DNA of 64,000 nt from Thamnidium elegans (GCA_025201345.1 JAIXMG010000003.1:1488001-1552000), one strand, 5' to 3'. Counted from the stretch's first letter, positions 24,073-37,799 are shown. Program-made: numbers and translations. Notes: generated by a model not told the origin, from the letters alone.

Positions 24073-24226
24073 ATGCAACAACAACCTTATTCATCTTACT
24101 TGTATAACCAAGCTCAATCAACGTGTTGGGAAGATAATATGTATTTAGGTGAAGGACAATCTACAAATTATTCTATGCATATCCATAAAAATGGCGCTTC
24201 CATGGTGATGGATAATATTGCTAAGC

Positions 24227-24258
<32 letters not shown>

Positions 24259-25275
24259 AGCTTTCACCATCATCATCGTCAACAACAACAACAACAACAA
24301 TCAATCGAATTCTCCATGGCTCAACAGCCTTTATTATTAACTTCCTTACCATTAAATAATCAATCGTACTCATTAGCATACTCATCACCCGATAACTTTA
24401 ATAACTCGCTAGGCTTCGATTACCCTTCTGCTACTACATCAACAGTTTCTACACCATTTGAATTATTTAAAGATCCCTATCTTTTTAACGCAAATGAGTT
24501 ATTATTTGCAAATAGCAATTCAGTCTCACCACCGCCTTCATCAAACTCTTCAAAATATTGTAGTAGTATCAATGAAGAAGAAGAACATCATAGAATAATG
24601 TGTAATAATACTTCGTATCCATTATCACCGTTATTATGTGAAGAACCAGATGAAATACCTCATACTGCTCACAGTGATGAAGATCCTGATTGGCGTCATC
24701 AAGAAAAGAAGAGAGGCAGAAAGAGAAGAACTAATGTTGCCAAGACTCCAAGGAAACGTAGTGCATCTTCATTATATAGCGCATTCCCACCCGCAAAAAC
24801 TCATCAAGCAAATAATACTACCAAATGTACAAATTGTCGTACAACCAATACACCTTTATGGCGAAGAAACCCTCAGGGTCAACCCCTCTGCAATGCTTGT
24901 GGTCTATTCTTAAAGTTACACGGCACAGTTCGACCTCTTAGTCTAAAAACAGATGTAATCAAGAAGCGTAATCGGTCTGGATCTCAAAAGGATACTTCTA
25001 CTGATGTGCATGATAAAGTGATTCGTCGTAAACGTCGCCAGCAAAAGAAACATCATGATACCGAGTCAATTTCATCGTCATCGTCATCAACAAATATACC
25101 AGAAGAAGATGAAGATGAAATTGAGGAATATTCAACACGGATGGTAAAAGAGGAGCAAGATGACTTTTTATTGGATAAGCTATTTTCACTCTCTACAAGT
25201 TCTTATACACATGGTGATCGTTTATTATCACCTACATTTATTAACAATTATTCTCAACATGATTTCTTTTTATAA
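24073..25275 (+). CDS. AreA/NIT2-type GATA transcription factor, 400 aa
   Basis: Intronless. A single GATA zinc finger of the C-X2-C-X17-C-X2-C class spans C252, C255, C273 and C276 ([20 protein letters not shown], then LCNACGL), followed by [20 protein letters not shown], the basic tail typical of nitrogen-regulating fungal factors. Two CAA-encoded Gln tracts (residues about 53-62 and 70-76) flank a His-rich stretch. The C terminus has Ser-rich and acidic segments. It is shorter than Aspergillus AreA, and the C-terminal NmrA-interaction segment is not evident. It could regulate nitrogen, iron or light responses; the 17-residue loop and [13 protein letters not shown] favour the nitrogen group. 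Confidence 0.88.
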
Positions 25276-25630
25276 AAAGATTGTTTAACAAACTACTACT
25301 ATTATATTACGTATTATATAACCTTTCCTTTCCCTTACGCTTTCCCTTATTCACGCTTTCTCTTTTCGCTATCTGTAAATTTTTTTTTTTTTTCGTTCTC
25401 AACTTAATTATATACATATATATTCACTATTTAATCATTTCATCATTATTCAACTTAATTGGCAATTTTCTCGTTTCTTTTTTACTATATTTTTTTTTTA
25501 ATATGCTCTTTTTTTTTTTATATATATATTTTTTTAAGAAAAAATATATTTACATGGAATAATAAAAATAAAAAAAACTATAAACAACAACAAATAACAG
25601 CCTCCTATTCTCCTCCTTTTCCCCTTTCTT
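25276..25630. other. Convergent 3' flanks, 355 bp
   Basis: T-rich spacer between the GATA gene (plus) and the chitinase stop (minus). Two short AT-rich open frames are present, with no coding character. Confidence 0.6.
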
Positions 25631-27795
<2,165 letters not shown>

Positions 27796-27993
27796 TGATG
27801 GTATGTAGTGTATAAAAGCCAAGAAGTGAAAAAATAAAAAATAAAACTTGGTACGCTTTATTTATACGTCAAAATGATCCGATCATTCCTTAAAAAGTCG
27901 TAGGTATGTAAATGCTATGTACAAAAAAAACTTTTATCGAGTTTTGGTTTATTATTTATATTTATTTATTGAATTAAATAATTATAAAAAAAT

Positions 27994-29062
27994 TTAAGCT
28001 TGAACTTCAGCAACCTTACGGGGACCACGGGGACGGTTGTCACGGTTACGGGGAGTGAAAGCGGCAACGGGAGCAGTGACCTTAACACCGGGAAGGTTCT
28101 CGAAGTTGATGGCCTTGAGGAGGGACTATAATAATAATAAAAAAATTACGTTAGGTTCATGTGTATTGTGTAAAAGATCTTGACACCTTCAAAAAATATA
28201 ATCATTTTTTTTGAAACAAAATGGCCATCGAAAGATCATTCCACTCTGACACACGAACTTTTCAAAAAGTTCCTTTTTTTTTAATCAATTCATATTACTT
28301 TTTCGATTCCTCTTGAAAGAGATTGAAAAAGAAAAAAAAAAGATTATCCCACAGATGCTATTCTTTTTTTTTTTTTACAAAAAAAAATTGAATAATAAAA
28401 AAAAGCGTACCCATTGTGCCACAAACAAATGCAAAATAATTCTTTTTTTTTAAATCTTTTCAACACTTTAGCATCCCATAAAGACACAAAGAGAGAATCG
28501 ATTTGTAGAAAAAAAAGAGAAAAAAAAAAGGAACCAACCAAAAAATCCGAGCGAAAAAAATAATAATATTCATAGAAGGTGTCGTTTTTAAAAGAAAGTC
28601 TTACCTCAGTCTCGGGATCAATTTCAATGTTGGAAGTATCCAAAGCAGAGAATTCGGGGACGAAGTTATCACGACGTTCACGTTCTTCTTCTTGCAACTT
28701 GAAAGAAATACCACGAACGGGACCGCGAGAAATACGCTTCATCAAGTGAGTGGTGAAACCAGCAATCTTGTTACGGAGACGCTTGGAGTGGATGATAGTG
28801 ACTTCATCGAGGATCTTCTTGTTGACTTGGAAATCGAGAGTAAGACGAGGGTAGTACTTCTCGATAACAACACGGGATGCCTTCTTGACAGTCTTAGTTC
28901 TAACGCGACCCTATTCAAAGAAAGAAAAAAATTAGTAAATATTTGCATCCATATAAAAAATCAATCCATCCATCCATCTATATCATATATCCATAAAGTC
29001 TTTTATGAATATATCTTATATAGATGTATGTATGCTTGAGCTTGATAACGAAATCTTACCAT
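27994..29062 (-). CDS. RPS17: Ribosomal protein eS17 (RPS17)
   Basis: Small-subunit 40S protein. Three exons: 29062-29060 (the ATG alone), 28910-28605 and 28125-27994; 146 aa. The sequence [42 protein letters not shown] and [16 protein letters not shown] is diagnostic. The 149-nt intron 1 directly follows the start codon, and intron 2 is long for this genome (479 nt, very T-rich). I looked for C/D or H/ACA snoRNA boxes in intron 2 and saw none. Divergent from JMJD7 across 1.3 kb. Confidence 0.97.
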
Positions 29063-29563
29063 TTTTAATGATATATAATTTAAAGAGGAAGAGGTATCAG
29101 CTTACACGCTTAAAAAATCTTTTTTATTGTTGTTTATGATAAGCCACATTAAAGTAAATTTTTTTTTAGTGGCCCGTTCCTGTGTTTTTTGACAGCTGAA
29201 TAAAAAAAAAAGAGCCTATCAGCTTTTTTTTAGCCTAGATCACGCTTTTCAAAAAAAAAAAAAAAAAAAAAAAGATAATTGCATGCGTTAAAATAAATAA
29301 AAAAAAAATATTAAAAAGGAGCATAACCTACCTAGTATTTTTTTAATAAATCCCCCACACACATCTCTCCTGCAGACTATTCGTGTGTATAGACATCTAA
29401 ACGTTTAACAATGCTTATGTATCAAAAAAATTTGTTTAAGGAAAAGGGAGCAATCGCACCCTTGCTGCCAGGTTTCATAATTCTATAACAATGATAGCCA
29501 GGTGTGCGTTTTGCTTCTCTTGAGAAAAAAAGTATATCATTAGAGGTACCTTACATGCGAAAC

Positions 29564-29594
<31 letters not shown>

Positions 29595-30385
29595 TAGCTT
29601 TTCATATAAAGGAAAATGTACCCACTTTTAAGAGTACTGTACTCCTGTAAAATGAACAAATGTTTTAGTAGTGGTCTATTAAGAAATTTTGAAATTGATT
29701 CATCGAAATGAAGTACTCTAGCATATCTTTTTTTAAAAAAAAGTATATGTATGCAAACTTTATCAGAAATGTAGTAATCTTCAAGCTAAAACAACTGCCG
29801 TATATACCCTCTTTGGTCTCAATTCCTCAATTGAATCTTTTATTGCAGCTGTAATATATCATAATGCATTTTTCTATTACCTGGCTATTAGTGAAGATAT
29901 ATTTTAGAGTTTTTCAAATTATTTTAAAGTACTACAGCAACTCATTTAGTACCTTTACCGAACGATTACTTAAACTCGTTTATTTTTTTTTTCATTATAA
30001 ACGAGCACTTATTACTAATTAAGTACGTATGTGTCAAAAGTGAAATTGGTACTCTTATTTAGTTGCATGTACCTAAAACACCTGCTGTAAAACCCTGTCA
30101 TAGATCGCCCTTCGAAAAAGACAATGTGTCTGAGAAAGACCCTTTGAGGGGGGTAATTTTTCTCATCAACCTGCCGCACATCTTTTTTTTTTAAAAAAAA
30201 AGATCGTCTCCTTTTCTGTATTAATCATTAGGTTTCTCAGTCAATTATGTAGTGCGAAAAGAACCATGTCCCTGGTTTCATAGGGTGCACATAAAAAAAT
30301 TGTACTGTTTCCAAGTCAGCTTATTTTTTGAGTGAATTGTGTAATCCTGACCCGCGAAATAACAGGCTTACGCTTTTATAAAAGG
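29063..30385. other. Divergent intergenic region, 1.3 kb
   Basis: Between eS17 (minus) and JMJD7 (plus). Contains TnAn palindromes at 29728-29742 and 30183-30201 and A runs near 29251 and 29566. No gene seen; ribosomal-protein promoter elements not identified with confidence. Confidence 0.6.
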
Positions 30386-31748
30386 ATGCTTGAAGAAGAT
30401 ATTGACAACATATTTGTCAAGTATGTTAAAGAATACCAAGGTTAAATTGATAAAGTTTTGTTTTAAAAATAAAAGTTTATTCTTAAATTTTTTTAACGAG
30501 TAGACATCAATGGTACTTATGTTCATGTCTACGAAAAGCCACCAACTGCATTAGAGTTTTTGAGAACTTCAGTTCATCCCAATAGACCTGCTGTTATAAA
30601 AGGTACTAAGAATCCCCTTCTTTTAGTATGCCTTCATTTGACTTGTAACTTTATTTTTTATTAGGTGGATTCGAGCACTGGCCCGCACGTACGAAATGGA
30701 CGAATGACTATTTAAGATCAAAAATGGGAGAGACTGTCGTAACAGTTGCTGGCAAGTGTTTTCTTTTTCTTTTTTTAAAAAAAAAACTAATGGTATCCTT
30801 TTTTTTTATACAGCTACACCTAATGGGTAAGTTAACATTAAACATCAAAAAAGCTACTTCTAAAAAAGCGAAAATTTGTTAGTTATGCAGACGCAGTAAC
30901 TTATGACCCTATCACTGACAAGGAATACTTCACTATGCCTCACGAAGAGCAAATGACATTCAATTCCTTTATAGATCTGATAGAAGGAAAAGCAGTGTCT
31001 GCTAATGCCAATTATATATCGTTACAAAACGGGAGTTTACCTATAGAATATAGTGCTATTGAAAAGGATGTAAATCAAGATATCGGTTGGTGCAATGAAG
31101 CGCTAGGTAAACAACCAGATGCAGTTAATTTCTGGTTTGGAGATGATAAAAGCGCTACTTCTTTACACAAGGATCCTTATGAGAATTGCTATGCTGTTAT
31201 ACGCGGTCAAAAGACATTTATATTGTATCCGCCTACTGAATATTATTGTATGCATGGTACCGTATATATATATATATCTAGCAAGTATAGATGAGTGTAC
31301 GTAATTTAACGAAATATATACTTAGAATCTTTATATCAAAATGCTATTTATGTTCCGAATGAAACTACACGAAAACTTGAGCTGTCACCTTTAGAGTCTA
31401 GTACACCTTGGATCCCAGTCAATCCACTTTATCCTGATTTTACAAAGTATCCTAAATTCATGCACGCATGTCCTATCACAGTGACAGTAAAAGAAGGCGA
31501 GATGCTTTATTTACCAGGTAAAATTAAATATGTGATTTATCTGTGTGTATTTTAAACTATTTAAATTAGCATTATGGTTTCACCAAGTCATGCAAAAAGG
31601 TGACGAAGGAGTAATCGCTGTTAATTATTGGTACGATATGGAATATACAAACTCGTTATTTCCAACAATGGGATTATTTAGGAGATTGATAACAGGTTCT
31701 ATGGAAGGTAACCGTGAATTACTGGTTGACGAAGAAGACAGTGACTGA
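30386..31748 (+). CDS. JMJD7: JMJD7-type JmjC lysyl hydroxylase
   Basis: Fe(II)/2OG oxygenase; animal JMJD7 hydroxylates a lysine in the DRG1/DRG2 GTPases. Exons 30386-30440, 30504-30602, 30665-30751, 30814-30826 (13 nt), 30883-31256, 31326-31517, 31570-31748; 332 aa. Matching blocks: RPAVIKGGFEHWPARTKW, VVTVAATPNGYADAV, NEALGKQPDAVNFWFGD, TSLHKDPYENCYAVIRGQKT (HxD ligands H180 and D182), PWIPVNPLYPDF, GEMLYLPALWFHQVMQ and VNYWYDMEY. Intron 3 uses a GC donor (GCAAGT at 30752); the GT alternatives give a stop. Intron 1 has an unusual GTTAAA donor. Length is near that of human JMJD7 (316 aa). Confidence 0.93.
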
Positions 31749-32032
31749 TATATCTTGTTAATTATAAAATAAAAAGATTAAATAAGTTTTACGTGATGCA
31801 TTGTATTTGAGGTTACACTATATTACACTTTAGTAAAATAAAAATAAAACTATAAAAAAAGATAATGGTTCAATGTAGTTCTAGCTTCTTTTTTTCGTTC
31901 GAAGAGGTATGTTAAGTTTATACTATATATATATATAACTAAAAGGAAGAAACTTGCGGGACAGTCGTGAAAGTCCAGCCCATAGATTAAGGTTTAAAAG
32001 GGATCAATCACCTAAGAGCATCCGCAGTGGTA

Positions 32033-32069
32033 CACTTAACAAGTGATTAATTTTTCCATTGGACAATGG
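32033..32069. repeat. Two short hairpin palindromes
   Basis: CACTT-AAC-AAGTG at 32033-32045 and CCATTG-GA-CAATGG at 32056-32069, eleven bases apart, in a stretch that otherwise has no gene. They mark the left part of the degenerate island; they may be remnants of a transposon end. Function unknown. Confidence 0.45.
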
Positions 32070-32159
32070 ATCCAGTCACTTTTTTCGATAAGTTCGCAGC
32101 GGACAAAAAATAAGTGAGCATTTTGCTTTTATATTTTATATTTTTCTTGGCGTACAGAT

Positions 32160-32426
32160 ATGAACAACCATAAACTGATCTATCATCTTACTGAGGAAGA
32201 AAACATTCAATCGCGAGTGTTATCAAGCATTCGCAATGCACTTATACTTTCTGCGTTGAAGAAGAGAAAGGAGAGAAAGAAGAGAGAGGTAGAAGAAAAG
32301 AACAAGGATAAAAAAAAAATTACATCGAACGCGATAGAGAAGAGGAGCATGAAAGATTGTATAAGCAATACTTTGCTAAGAATGCTCGGTGTCCATCTTG
32401 CTCATTTGATAAGTAAAGTTTATTAA
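32160..32426 (+). pseudogene. Coding-like Lys/Glu-rich fragment, unidentified
   Basis: An open frame from 32160 and an overlapping frame (about 32250-32413) both read as charged, coding-like sequence. The second frame contains EEHERLYKQYFAKNARCPSC followed by SFDK and a stop, a possible half of a zinc-binding CxxC motif. The frame switch and lack of a clear start suggest a decayed fragment at the edge of the accessory island. Not recognised. Confidence 0.3.
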
Positions 32427-32520
32427 AATTTATCAAAATTTGGAAAAAGGACTATTCTAGTGCTCTAAAAAAAGTGATAGATCACTTACTATGAGAAGCA
32501 TGACTAATATTTTTAACTTT

Positions 32521-33626
32521 TTCTTCATAGTCCACTCTTTCGACGGCAGTAACGGTATACCGCAAATAAAATACTATATAAGAACGTATCTCATTTATTT
32601 ATTCTTTATTTTAGAGCTTTCTTCGTACATTTCGAAGGCGAATCCTCCAGATTTTAAGCATTTGACAACAATAATCCATCTGCTTAAGAAGTTTTAATCC
32701 CAGCTTCTAGCAAAAATGATGATGGATTAAATATTCATAGTCTGTCAGGGATTTATAATTACTTAAATCCCTGTATGAAGAAAATCTATGAAACTAAATT
32801 AGTTAGACTCAATGCCAGTAAGTAATTGTGCTCTCTATATTGGAAAAAATGTAAATATGTGTATCATATGAGATATAAAACCTGTTTCTAACTTTTTTCT
32901 GAAAACGGCAGCATTGAAGATACAGAACTCTGGAGAGAGAGAAATGATGAACAAGAAATCACTTTTTACAGGAGATTTGCTAGTTTGTTGGATGTATTAT
33001 TCAAGGGGACTGATATTAGATTGTCTGAGTATGTATTACTAATAATAAGTAGTGGTATATTTAATAAAAATATGTTCTTTAAATAGTGGTGAAACCGGTT
33101 CTAGTAGTTCTAGAATCGCGATAGAAACAAATAAATGTGTATTCAATGGAGAAGATTTGTCACCAACCTATGCTCGAAAAATTGACTTAATTCTTCGATA
33201 TGAATGGAAAGTGCTGCAAGCTTAATGAAACCTTGGATTGGTAAGCTTTAAACTGCATTAAAAAATTATTTTTTAATATATTTTTTCCTCATCAAGGGTT
33301 ACATGGATATTTGTACAAATCAACAAAAATCGAAGATTACTTTGTCGCCGCCCCCATAAGCTCTATTATCATTCCTAAAGTATTTATGGACCTTGATAGC
33401 TTTAAGGAAACTCTTACAGGTTTATTTTTTTTTAAAGTATGTTACACCATTTTGGCGTATGTGTACATGAGGAACTAACTCTTTTTCTCCTGTCGCAACA
33501 GAGTTTCTTTACTACAATGGTACCGAAATTAAGAAAAAGAATATTGGAAATAGAAGCTGGAAAGGCTATGGGTGATGTGTACACCTCAAAAAACAATTCT
33601 TCAGACCAGCCTTTCGTGTGGAGAAA
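32521..33626 (+). pseudogene. Decayed copy A of the duplicated unknown gene
   Basis: Matches the intact copy B (35753-37799) block by block and in order. The first exon has lost its ATG (ATAGTC where B has ATGGAC). The region equivalent to B exons 2-5 is missing between about 32680 and 32720. Most of B exon 6 is deleted near 32825, and about 135 bp of exon 8 is deleted near 33205. The blocks 32845-33190 and 33235-33620, including introns, are nearly identical to B, so the duplication is recent while the internal deletions prevent a full product. It ends abruptly about 33626, where similarity to B stops. Confidence 0.75.
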
Positions 33627-33862
33627 TACTTTGATTCAACACAGAAAAATTAATAAAAACAGGTGAATAAGATTAAATGTCTAATAACGTTTATTTCTTA
33701 TTTTAATTGTAAAAATCAATCCCGGTAAAAGGGATAATGAACTGCGAGATAATCCATTAGGTGGTAGAGATGATGGTATAGTCATGTGTAATAAATGCTC
33801 ATACGAGTTTAATTTTTTATCTTTCTTTCTACATATATCTACTTTTTGATAAATAACATAAA

Positions 33863-34200
33863 ATGGCACTTTTTGATATTACTAATAAAACTACTGAACT
33901 TTCATATTTCGAAAAAGGCCAAATTATTGGCCTACATCAGTATACCGAATATTCATTGGACAAAAGCAATAAGCTTTTGGGTATCCCTAAGTCTACAGTC
34001 GCTAGTATCGTAACGCGTCGGAAAAAACAGAGGAGCAGTTACAGACAAAGCTCGACCTGGAAGACTTTCGCTTCGTTTTCTACTGCTAGGAAGTCAGGAA
34101 TGGCACCTACACATATGGAAAAAAGAGCTTCTTGTCTTACTGGCACGTATGCCTAAAAGAAATCAGTCTGTAATAGACAATAACGGTGGCTGCTCTAAAT
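33863..34200 (+). pseudogene. Broken Tc1/mariner-like transposase fragment
   Basis: MALFDITNKTT is followed by a helix-turn-helix segment (FEKGQIIGLHQYTEYS, KLLGIPKSTVASIVTRRKK) typical of the N-terminal DNA-binding region of Tc1-family transposases. At about 34020 the similarity moves to the +1 frame (RGAVTDKARPGRLSL, resembling the SVSDKPRSGRPRKL linker), so the copy is frameshifted. No DDE catalytic domain follows. An inactive relic; terminal inverted repeats were not found. Confidence 0.6.
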
Positions 34201-34599
34201 ACTAATAAAATAAAATAAAATTATTTTCTGTAAAAATAATACCTTTTTCTTTAAGAGTTTATAATTTGGTAGTGTTTGAAAGATTTTTTATTAACTAGCT
34301 TTACTTTTTGAATTCGGATGTATATAACACTTTTCAAATTCGTTCAAACATTTATTACACGTGAATGTAGTATTTGGATATTTGACTTTTACGAATGGAG
34401 ATAGGGACCTTTAAAGATAAGATAGTTTCTAATAACAATGATTAAAGTCCTTTTTTTTTTTTTTTTTTTTTTTTTTACTAAATAAGCCATTTCTGTAAAT
34501 CAAACGGAAAGTTGGCCTTGTAAATATCAAGAATTATTGGGATTACACGACGAACGCTTCTACTCTTTGCATAAACGATTGAGAAAGGCAGAAAAAAAG

Positions 34600-34720
34600 A
34601 GAAAAATATATATATATTTTTTGTATTTTCTACGTAGGAACCAGGTTCGGACGTACTCACGATCCATTGTAAACTTTTCCGTCAGTTCCTTTAACACTTC
34701 GAATATGAGGTGATGATTTT
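34600..34720 (-). pseudogene. Second homeodomain-like relic
   Basis: Reading the minus strand from about 34720: FEVLKELTEKFTMDREYVRT followed by WFLRRKYKK. The spacing of helix 2, the turn and the WF-x-x-R-R recognition helix matches homeodomains (compare LDREVVRVWFCNRR in POU homeodomains). No start, no helix 1 and no downstream domain are recognisable, and an overlapping frame is also open, so the call is tentative. It lies 50 bp beyond the first relic on the same strand. Confidence 0.4.
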
Positions 34721-34771
34721 TTTTTTAAACATCTTTCCAGAATTTTAATACTTTCTCCTACTTACTTCTTC

Positions 34772-34975
34772 TTACTCCTCTCCTTCTTGTAACATTCTTT
34801 TGACTCTTCTATTTTTAAACCAAACTGTTACATTGATGTAAGGGATATTATTATCAACATCCAGTTTTTATCTTGCTTCTCTAAAAGAGTATTCTTCTGT
34901 CTGATACGCTTCTTCAAGAGCTTTTAATTGTTTTGAAGTAAACTTATATCTGTGTTTTTGAGATTTTGTTTTCGC
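34772..34975 (-). pseudogene. Homeobox pseudogene fragment with internal stop
   Basis: The minus-strand translation reads KHRYKFTSKQLKALEEAYQT, EEYSFREAR, a TAA stop at 34868-34870, then KLDVDNNIPYINVTVWFKNR and RVKRML. Helix 1 (the LKALEEAYQT block) and the recognition helix (VWFKNRRVKR) are at correct homeodomain spacing if the stop stands in for one residue, most simply Gln (CAA to TAA). No plausible intron removes the stop. The frame begins just after a TATAG that could be an old acceptor, so upstream exons have been lost or lie in unrecognised sequence. Confidence 0.7.
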
Positions 34976-35388
34976 TATAAATTAGTTTCTGACATATAAT
35001 TCTAATTACATACTACTAATGAGCGGTACTATAAAAAAAAACTTTTCTTCTACATGTATTCTACTGTACTAAAGACAATAGAACACTAAGGATGTACATT
35101 ACACTGTTCTGGTAAACGAACCATTTTTATTACATCAAAAAAGATTGATTCATTTTTTTTTATTTCTACGAGTGAGTTGCTTATGAAAAACGAGTCGGGT
35201 TTATATAATATATCTTGGGATTAATTGGTGAATTAAATGATAAATTTTTAAAAGAGCTTATTATTGCAATTATATACTTATGGTGTAGTATCCCCTGAAA
35301 AATATTAAAACGATTCACATTAATTAAGCTCATTTGAAAAATCCAGGCGCCAAAGGCACCTAATTAAATTCACGCCGATCACTCTATT

Positions 35389-35730
35389 GTTAATTCTTGG
35401 TATACCACCATTTACACCACCCAGTGCCAATTTAGGGAAATTCCTGGTACATCACCATATCATAGGGAAGGCCTTTTGAGAAATGTAGACATTTGATTAT
35501 ATAAAAGGTACTTGCTTGCATATGAATTCATTGTTAAAAAAAAAGGATGGAATAAATAGGTTAATTTAATTATAAAAAGGAGTTTATTTAACTATCATAT
35601 GATATTTACTTTCTCATGAACTCATATGATTAAAAACCTGTTTTTATTTGTTATTTGTTGGAGGCGTAACAAAAAATTACATCATAAATTGACACTGGTG
35701 GGTATAAATGGTGGTGAACCAAGAATTAAC
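35389..35730. mobile_element. Candidate MITE, 342 bp with 45-bp terminal inverted repeats
   Basis: The left end (35389-35433) and the reverse complement of the right end (35686-35730) match at 39 of 45 positions. The outermost 12 bases are identical (GTTAATTCTTGG and CCAAGAATTAAC). Both ends hold TTAA, which would suit a piggyBac-type target duplication, but the true element border cannot be fixed from one copy. The interior has no ORF. It lies immediately upstream of unknown gene copy B, so its right end is within 25 bp of that start codon. Confidence 0.6.
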
Positions 35731-35752
35731 CTAAAAAATCAACTTTTTCTTC

Positions 35753-37799
35753 ATGGACTCTTTCGACGGAAGCAACGGTATACCGCAAATAAAATACCAT
35801 ATAAGAATGTAACTTGTTTGTTTATTCTTTATTTTAGAGCTCTCTTTTTACGTTTCTAACGCGAATCCTCCGGATTTCAAACATTACATTCTCACAAATG
35901 TACAAAACATTATATCTTGGTCAATACATTATCCCAGTATGGAACCCTTGCAACTTTATACCATGTGGCGTAAGCGTTTCGTAATGAGAGTAAAATATTT
36001 TAAAAAGAAGGAGTCGTCCCGTGAAGTGTAAGAAATCCTCATATTATTATTATTTTATTTCAAAAACTAACAGTTTATGTTAAAAGTGATCTTCAATATG
36101 ATAAAGAGATTTGGGTTTTAATTTGTAAGGGTGTACAAAGTTTGGTAAGCCTAAACCTAATGCATTTGTATAATTCTATACTGATAATTTATATCTCTTT
36201 AACAATAGATTAAAAGTAAAGCAATAGTTACTATTAATGCTGTCGAAGCAATCGCAAGTGCTAGTGGTGTAGCAAGCCAGATGATTTCAACATCTTTCGG
36301 CTTAGACAACAATCCATCCACCAAAGAAGTTTTAAGTCCAGATTTGAGTAAAAATGGCGATGCATTAAATATCCATACCATAGCACATAAAAAGGTATAG
36401 TCATAGTCGTATAGACACCAAATTTATTATCAGCTCCATTAACCCTTTTTAAACAAGCTCTCTAGCTATAAATTGAAAGAAAATGAACTTTCATATTTGT
36501 CAGCCTACAGAAGTGATGGCAGCCCAAAATCTGATTTATTGTTTTTATCCTCTAAATTACTTATAAAAAAAGACTTATTAAATGTCGAAGAGGAGTTACT
36601 TGAGTAAGTATAAATTACTAAGAAGATAACATTTTAGATGTATTAAAGCGTACTTTGTTGTTGTTGTTAAGGCTTAGTTTGTCAGGAATTTATAATTACA
36701 TAAATCCTTATATGAAGAATATCTATGAAACTGAATTAGATAGACCAATGCCAGTAAGTAACAATAACAACAACAACAATGACTTTGTAAGCGATGCAAT
36801 TTCTCTCGGATTTGAAACTGTAAACAAAATTAAGAATATTGATGAAGCATTATCTTACATTCAATTGGAAAAATCAAAGCTAAGCCAGAATCGTAATAGA
36901 GACACTGACGAATATATTATGTTATCTATATTAGAAAAAATGTAAATATGTGTATCATATGAGATATAAAACCTGTTTCTAACTTTTTTCTGAAAACGGC
37001 AGTATTGAAGATACAGAACTCTGGAGAGAGAGGAATGATGAACAGGAAATCACTTCCTACATGAGATTTGCTAGCTTGTTGGATGTATTATTCAAGGGGA
37101 CTGATATTAGATTGTCTGAGTATGTATTACTAATAATAAGTAGTGGTATATTTAATAAAAATATGTTCTTTAAATAGTGGTGAAACCGGTTCTAGTAGTT
37201 CTAGAATTGCGATAGAAACAAATAAATGTGTATTCAATGGAGAAGATTTGTCACCAACCTATGCTCAAAAAATTGATTTAATTCTTAGATATGATGATAC
37301 GGAAAATGTGGAATTAAGCTCGAATGAGTGGAAGAAAACAAAGATTACAAATCAGTTAAAGTTGAAGCAGCAATCGAAAAATTTAAGAGTGAACGCTTGT
37401 ATACTGAATAACTTGAATGCAAAGTTCTGTAAATTTAATGAAACCTTGGCTTTGGACTTGATTGGTAAGCTTTAAACTGCAGTAAAAAATTATTTTTTAA
37501 TATATTTTTTCCTCATCAAGGGTTACATGGATATTTGTACAAATTAACAAAGATCGAAGATTACTTTGTCGCCACCCCCATAAGCTCTATTATCATCCCT
37601 AAAGTATTTATGGACCTTGATAGCTTTAAGGAAACTCTTACAGGTTTATTTTTTTTTAAAGTATGTTACACCATTTTGGCGTATGTGTACATGAGGAACT
37701 AACTCTTTTTCTCCTGTCGCAACAGAGTTTCTTTACTACAACGGTACCGAAATTAAGAAAAAGAATATTGGAAATAGAAGCTGGAAAGGCTATGGGTGA
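35753..37799 (+). CDS. Lineage-specific gene of unknown function (intact copy B), 491 aa
   Basis: Ten exons can be chained without a stop: 35753-35777, 35838-36027, 36087-36144, 36209-36394, 36458-36603, 36672-36941, 37003-37119, 37178-37464, 37521-37643, 37726-37799. Phases agree at every join. The product opens MDSFDGSNELSFYVSN and contains ELSYLSAYRSDGSPKSDLL, an Asn tract (encoded near 36762-36779), a TDIRLSDGETGSSSSRIAIE block and LKLKQQSKNLRVNACILNNL. It resembles, from recollection only, a family of uncharacterised proteins expanded in Mucorales; no catalytic motif is recognised. The 3' end is uncertain: an alternative frame (VPKLRKRILEIEAGKAMGDV) is open across the last exon and is also conserved in copy A. 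Function unknown. Confidence 0.6.

Noticed and set aside
28126..28604. Possible intronic snoRNA in the long eS17 intron
   Set aside because: No convincing C/D pair or H/ACA boxes were found; the intron is mostly T and A runs.
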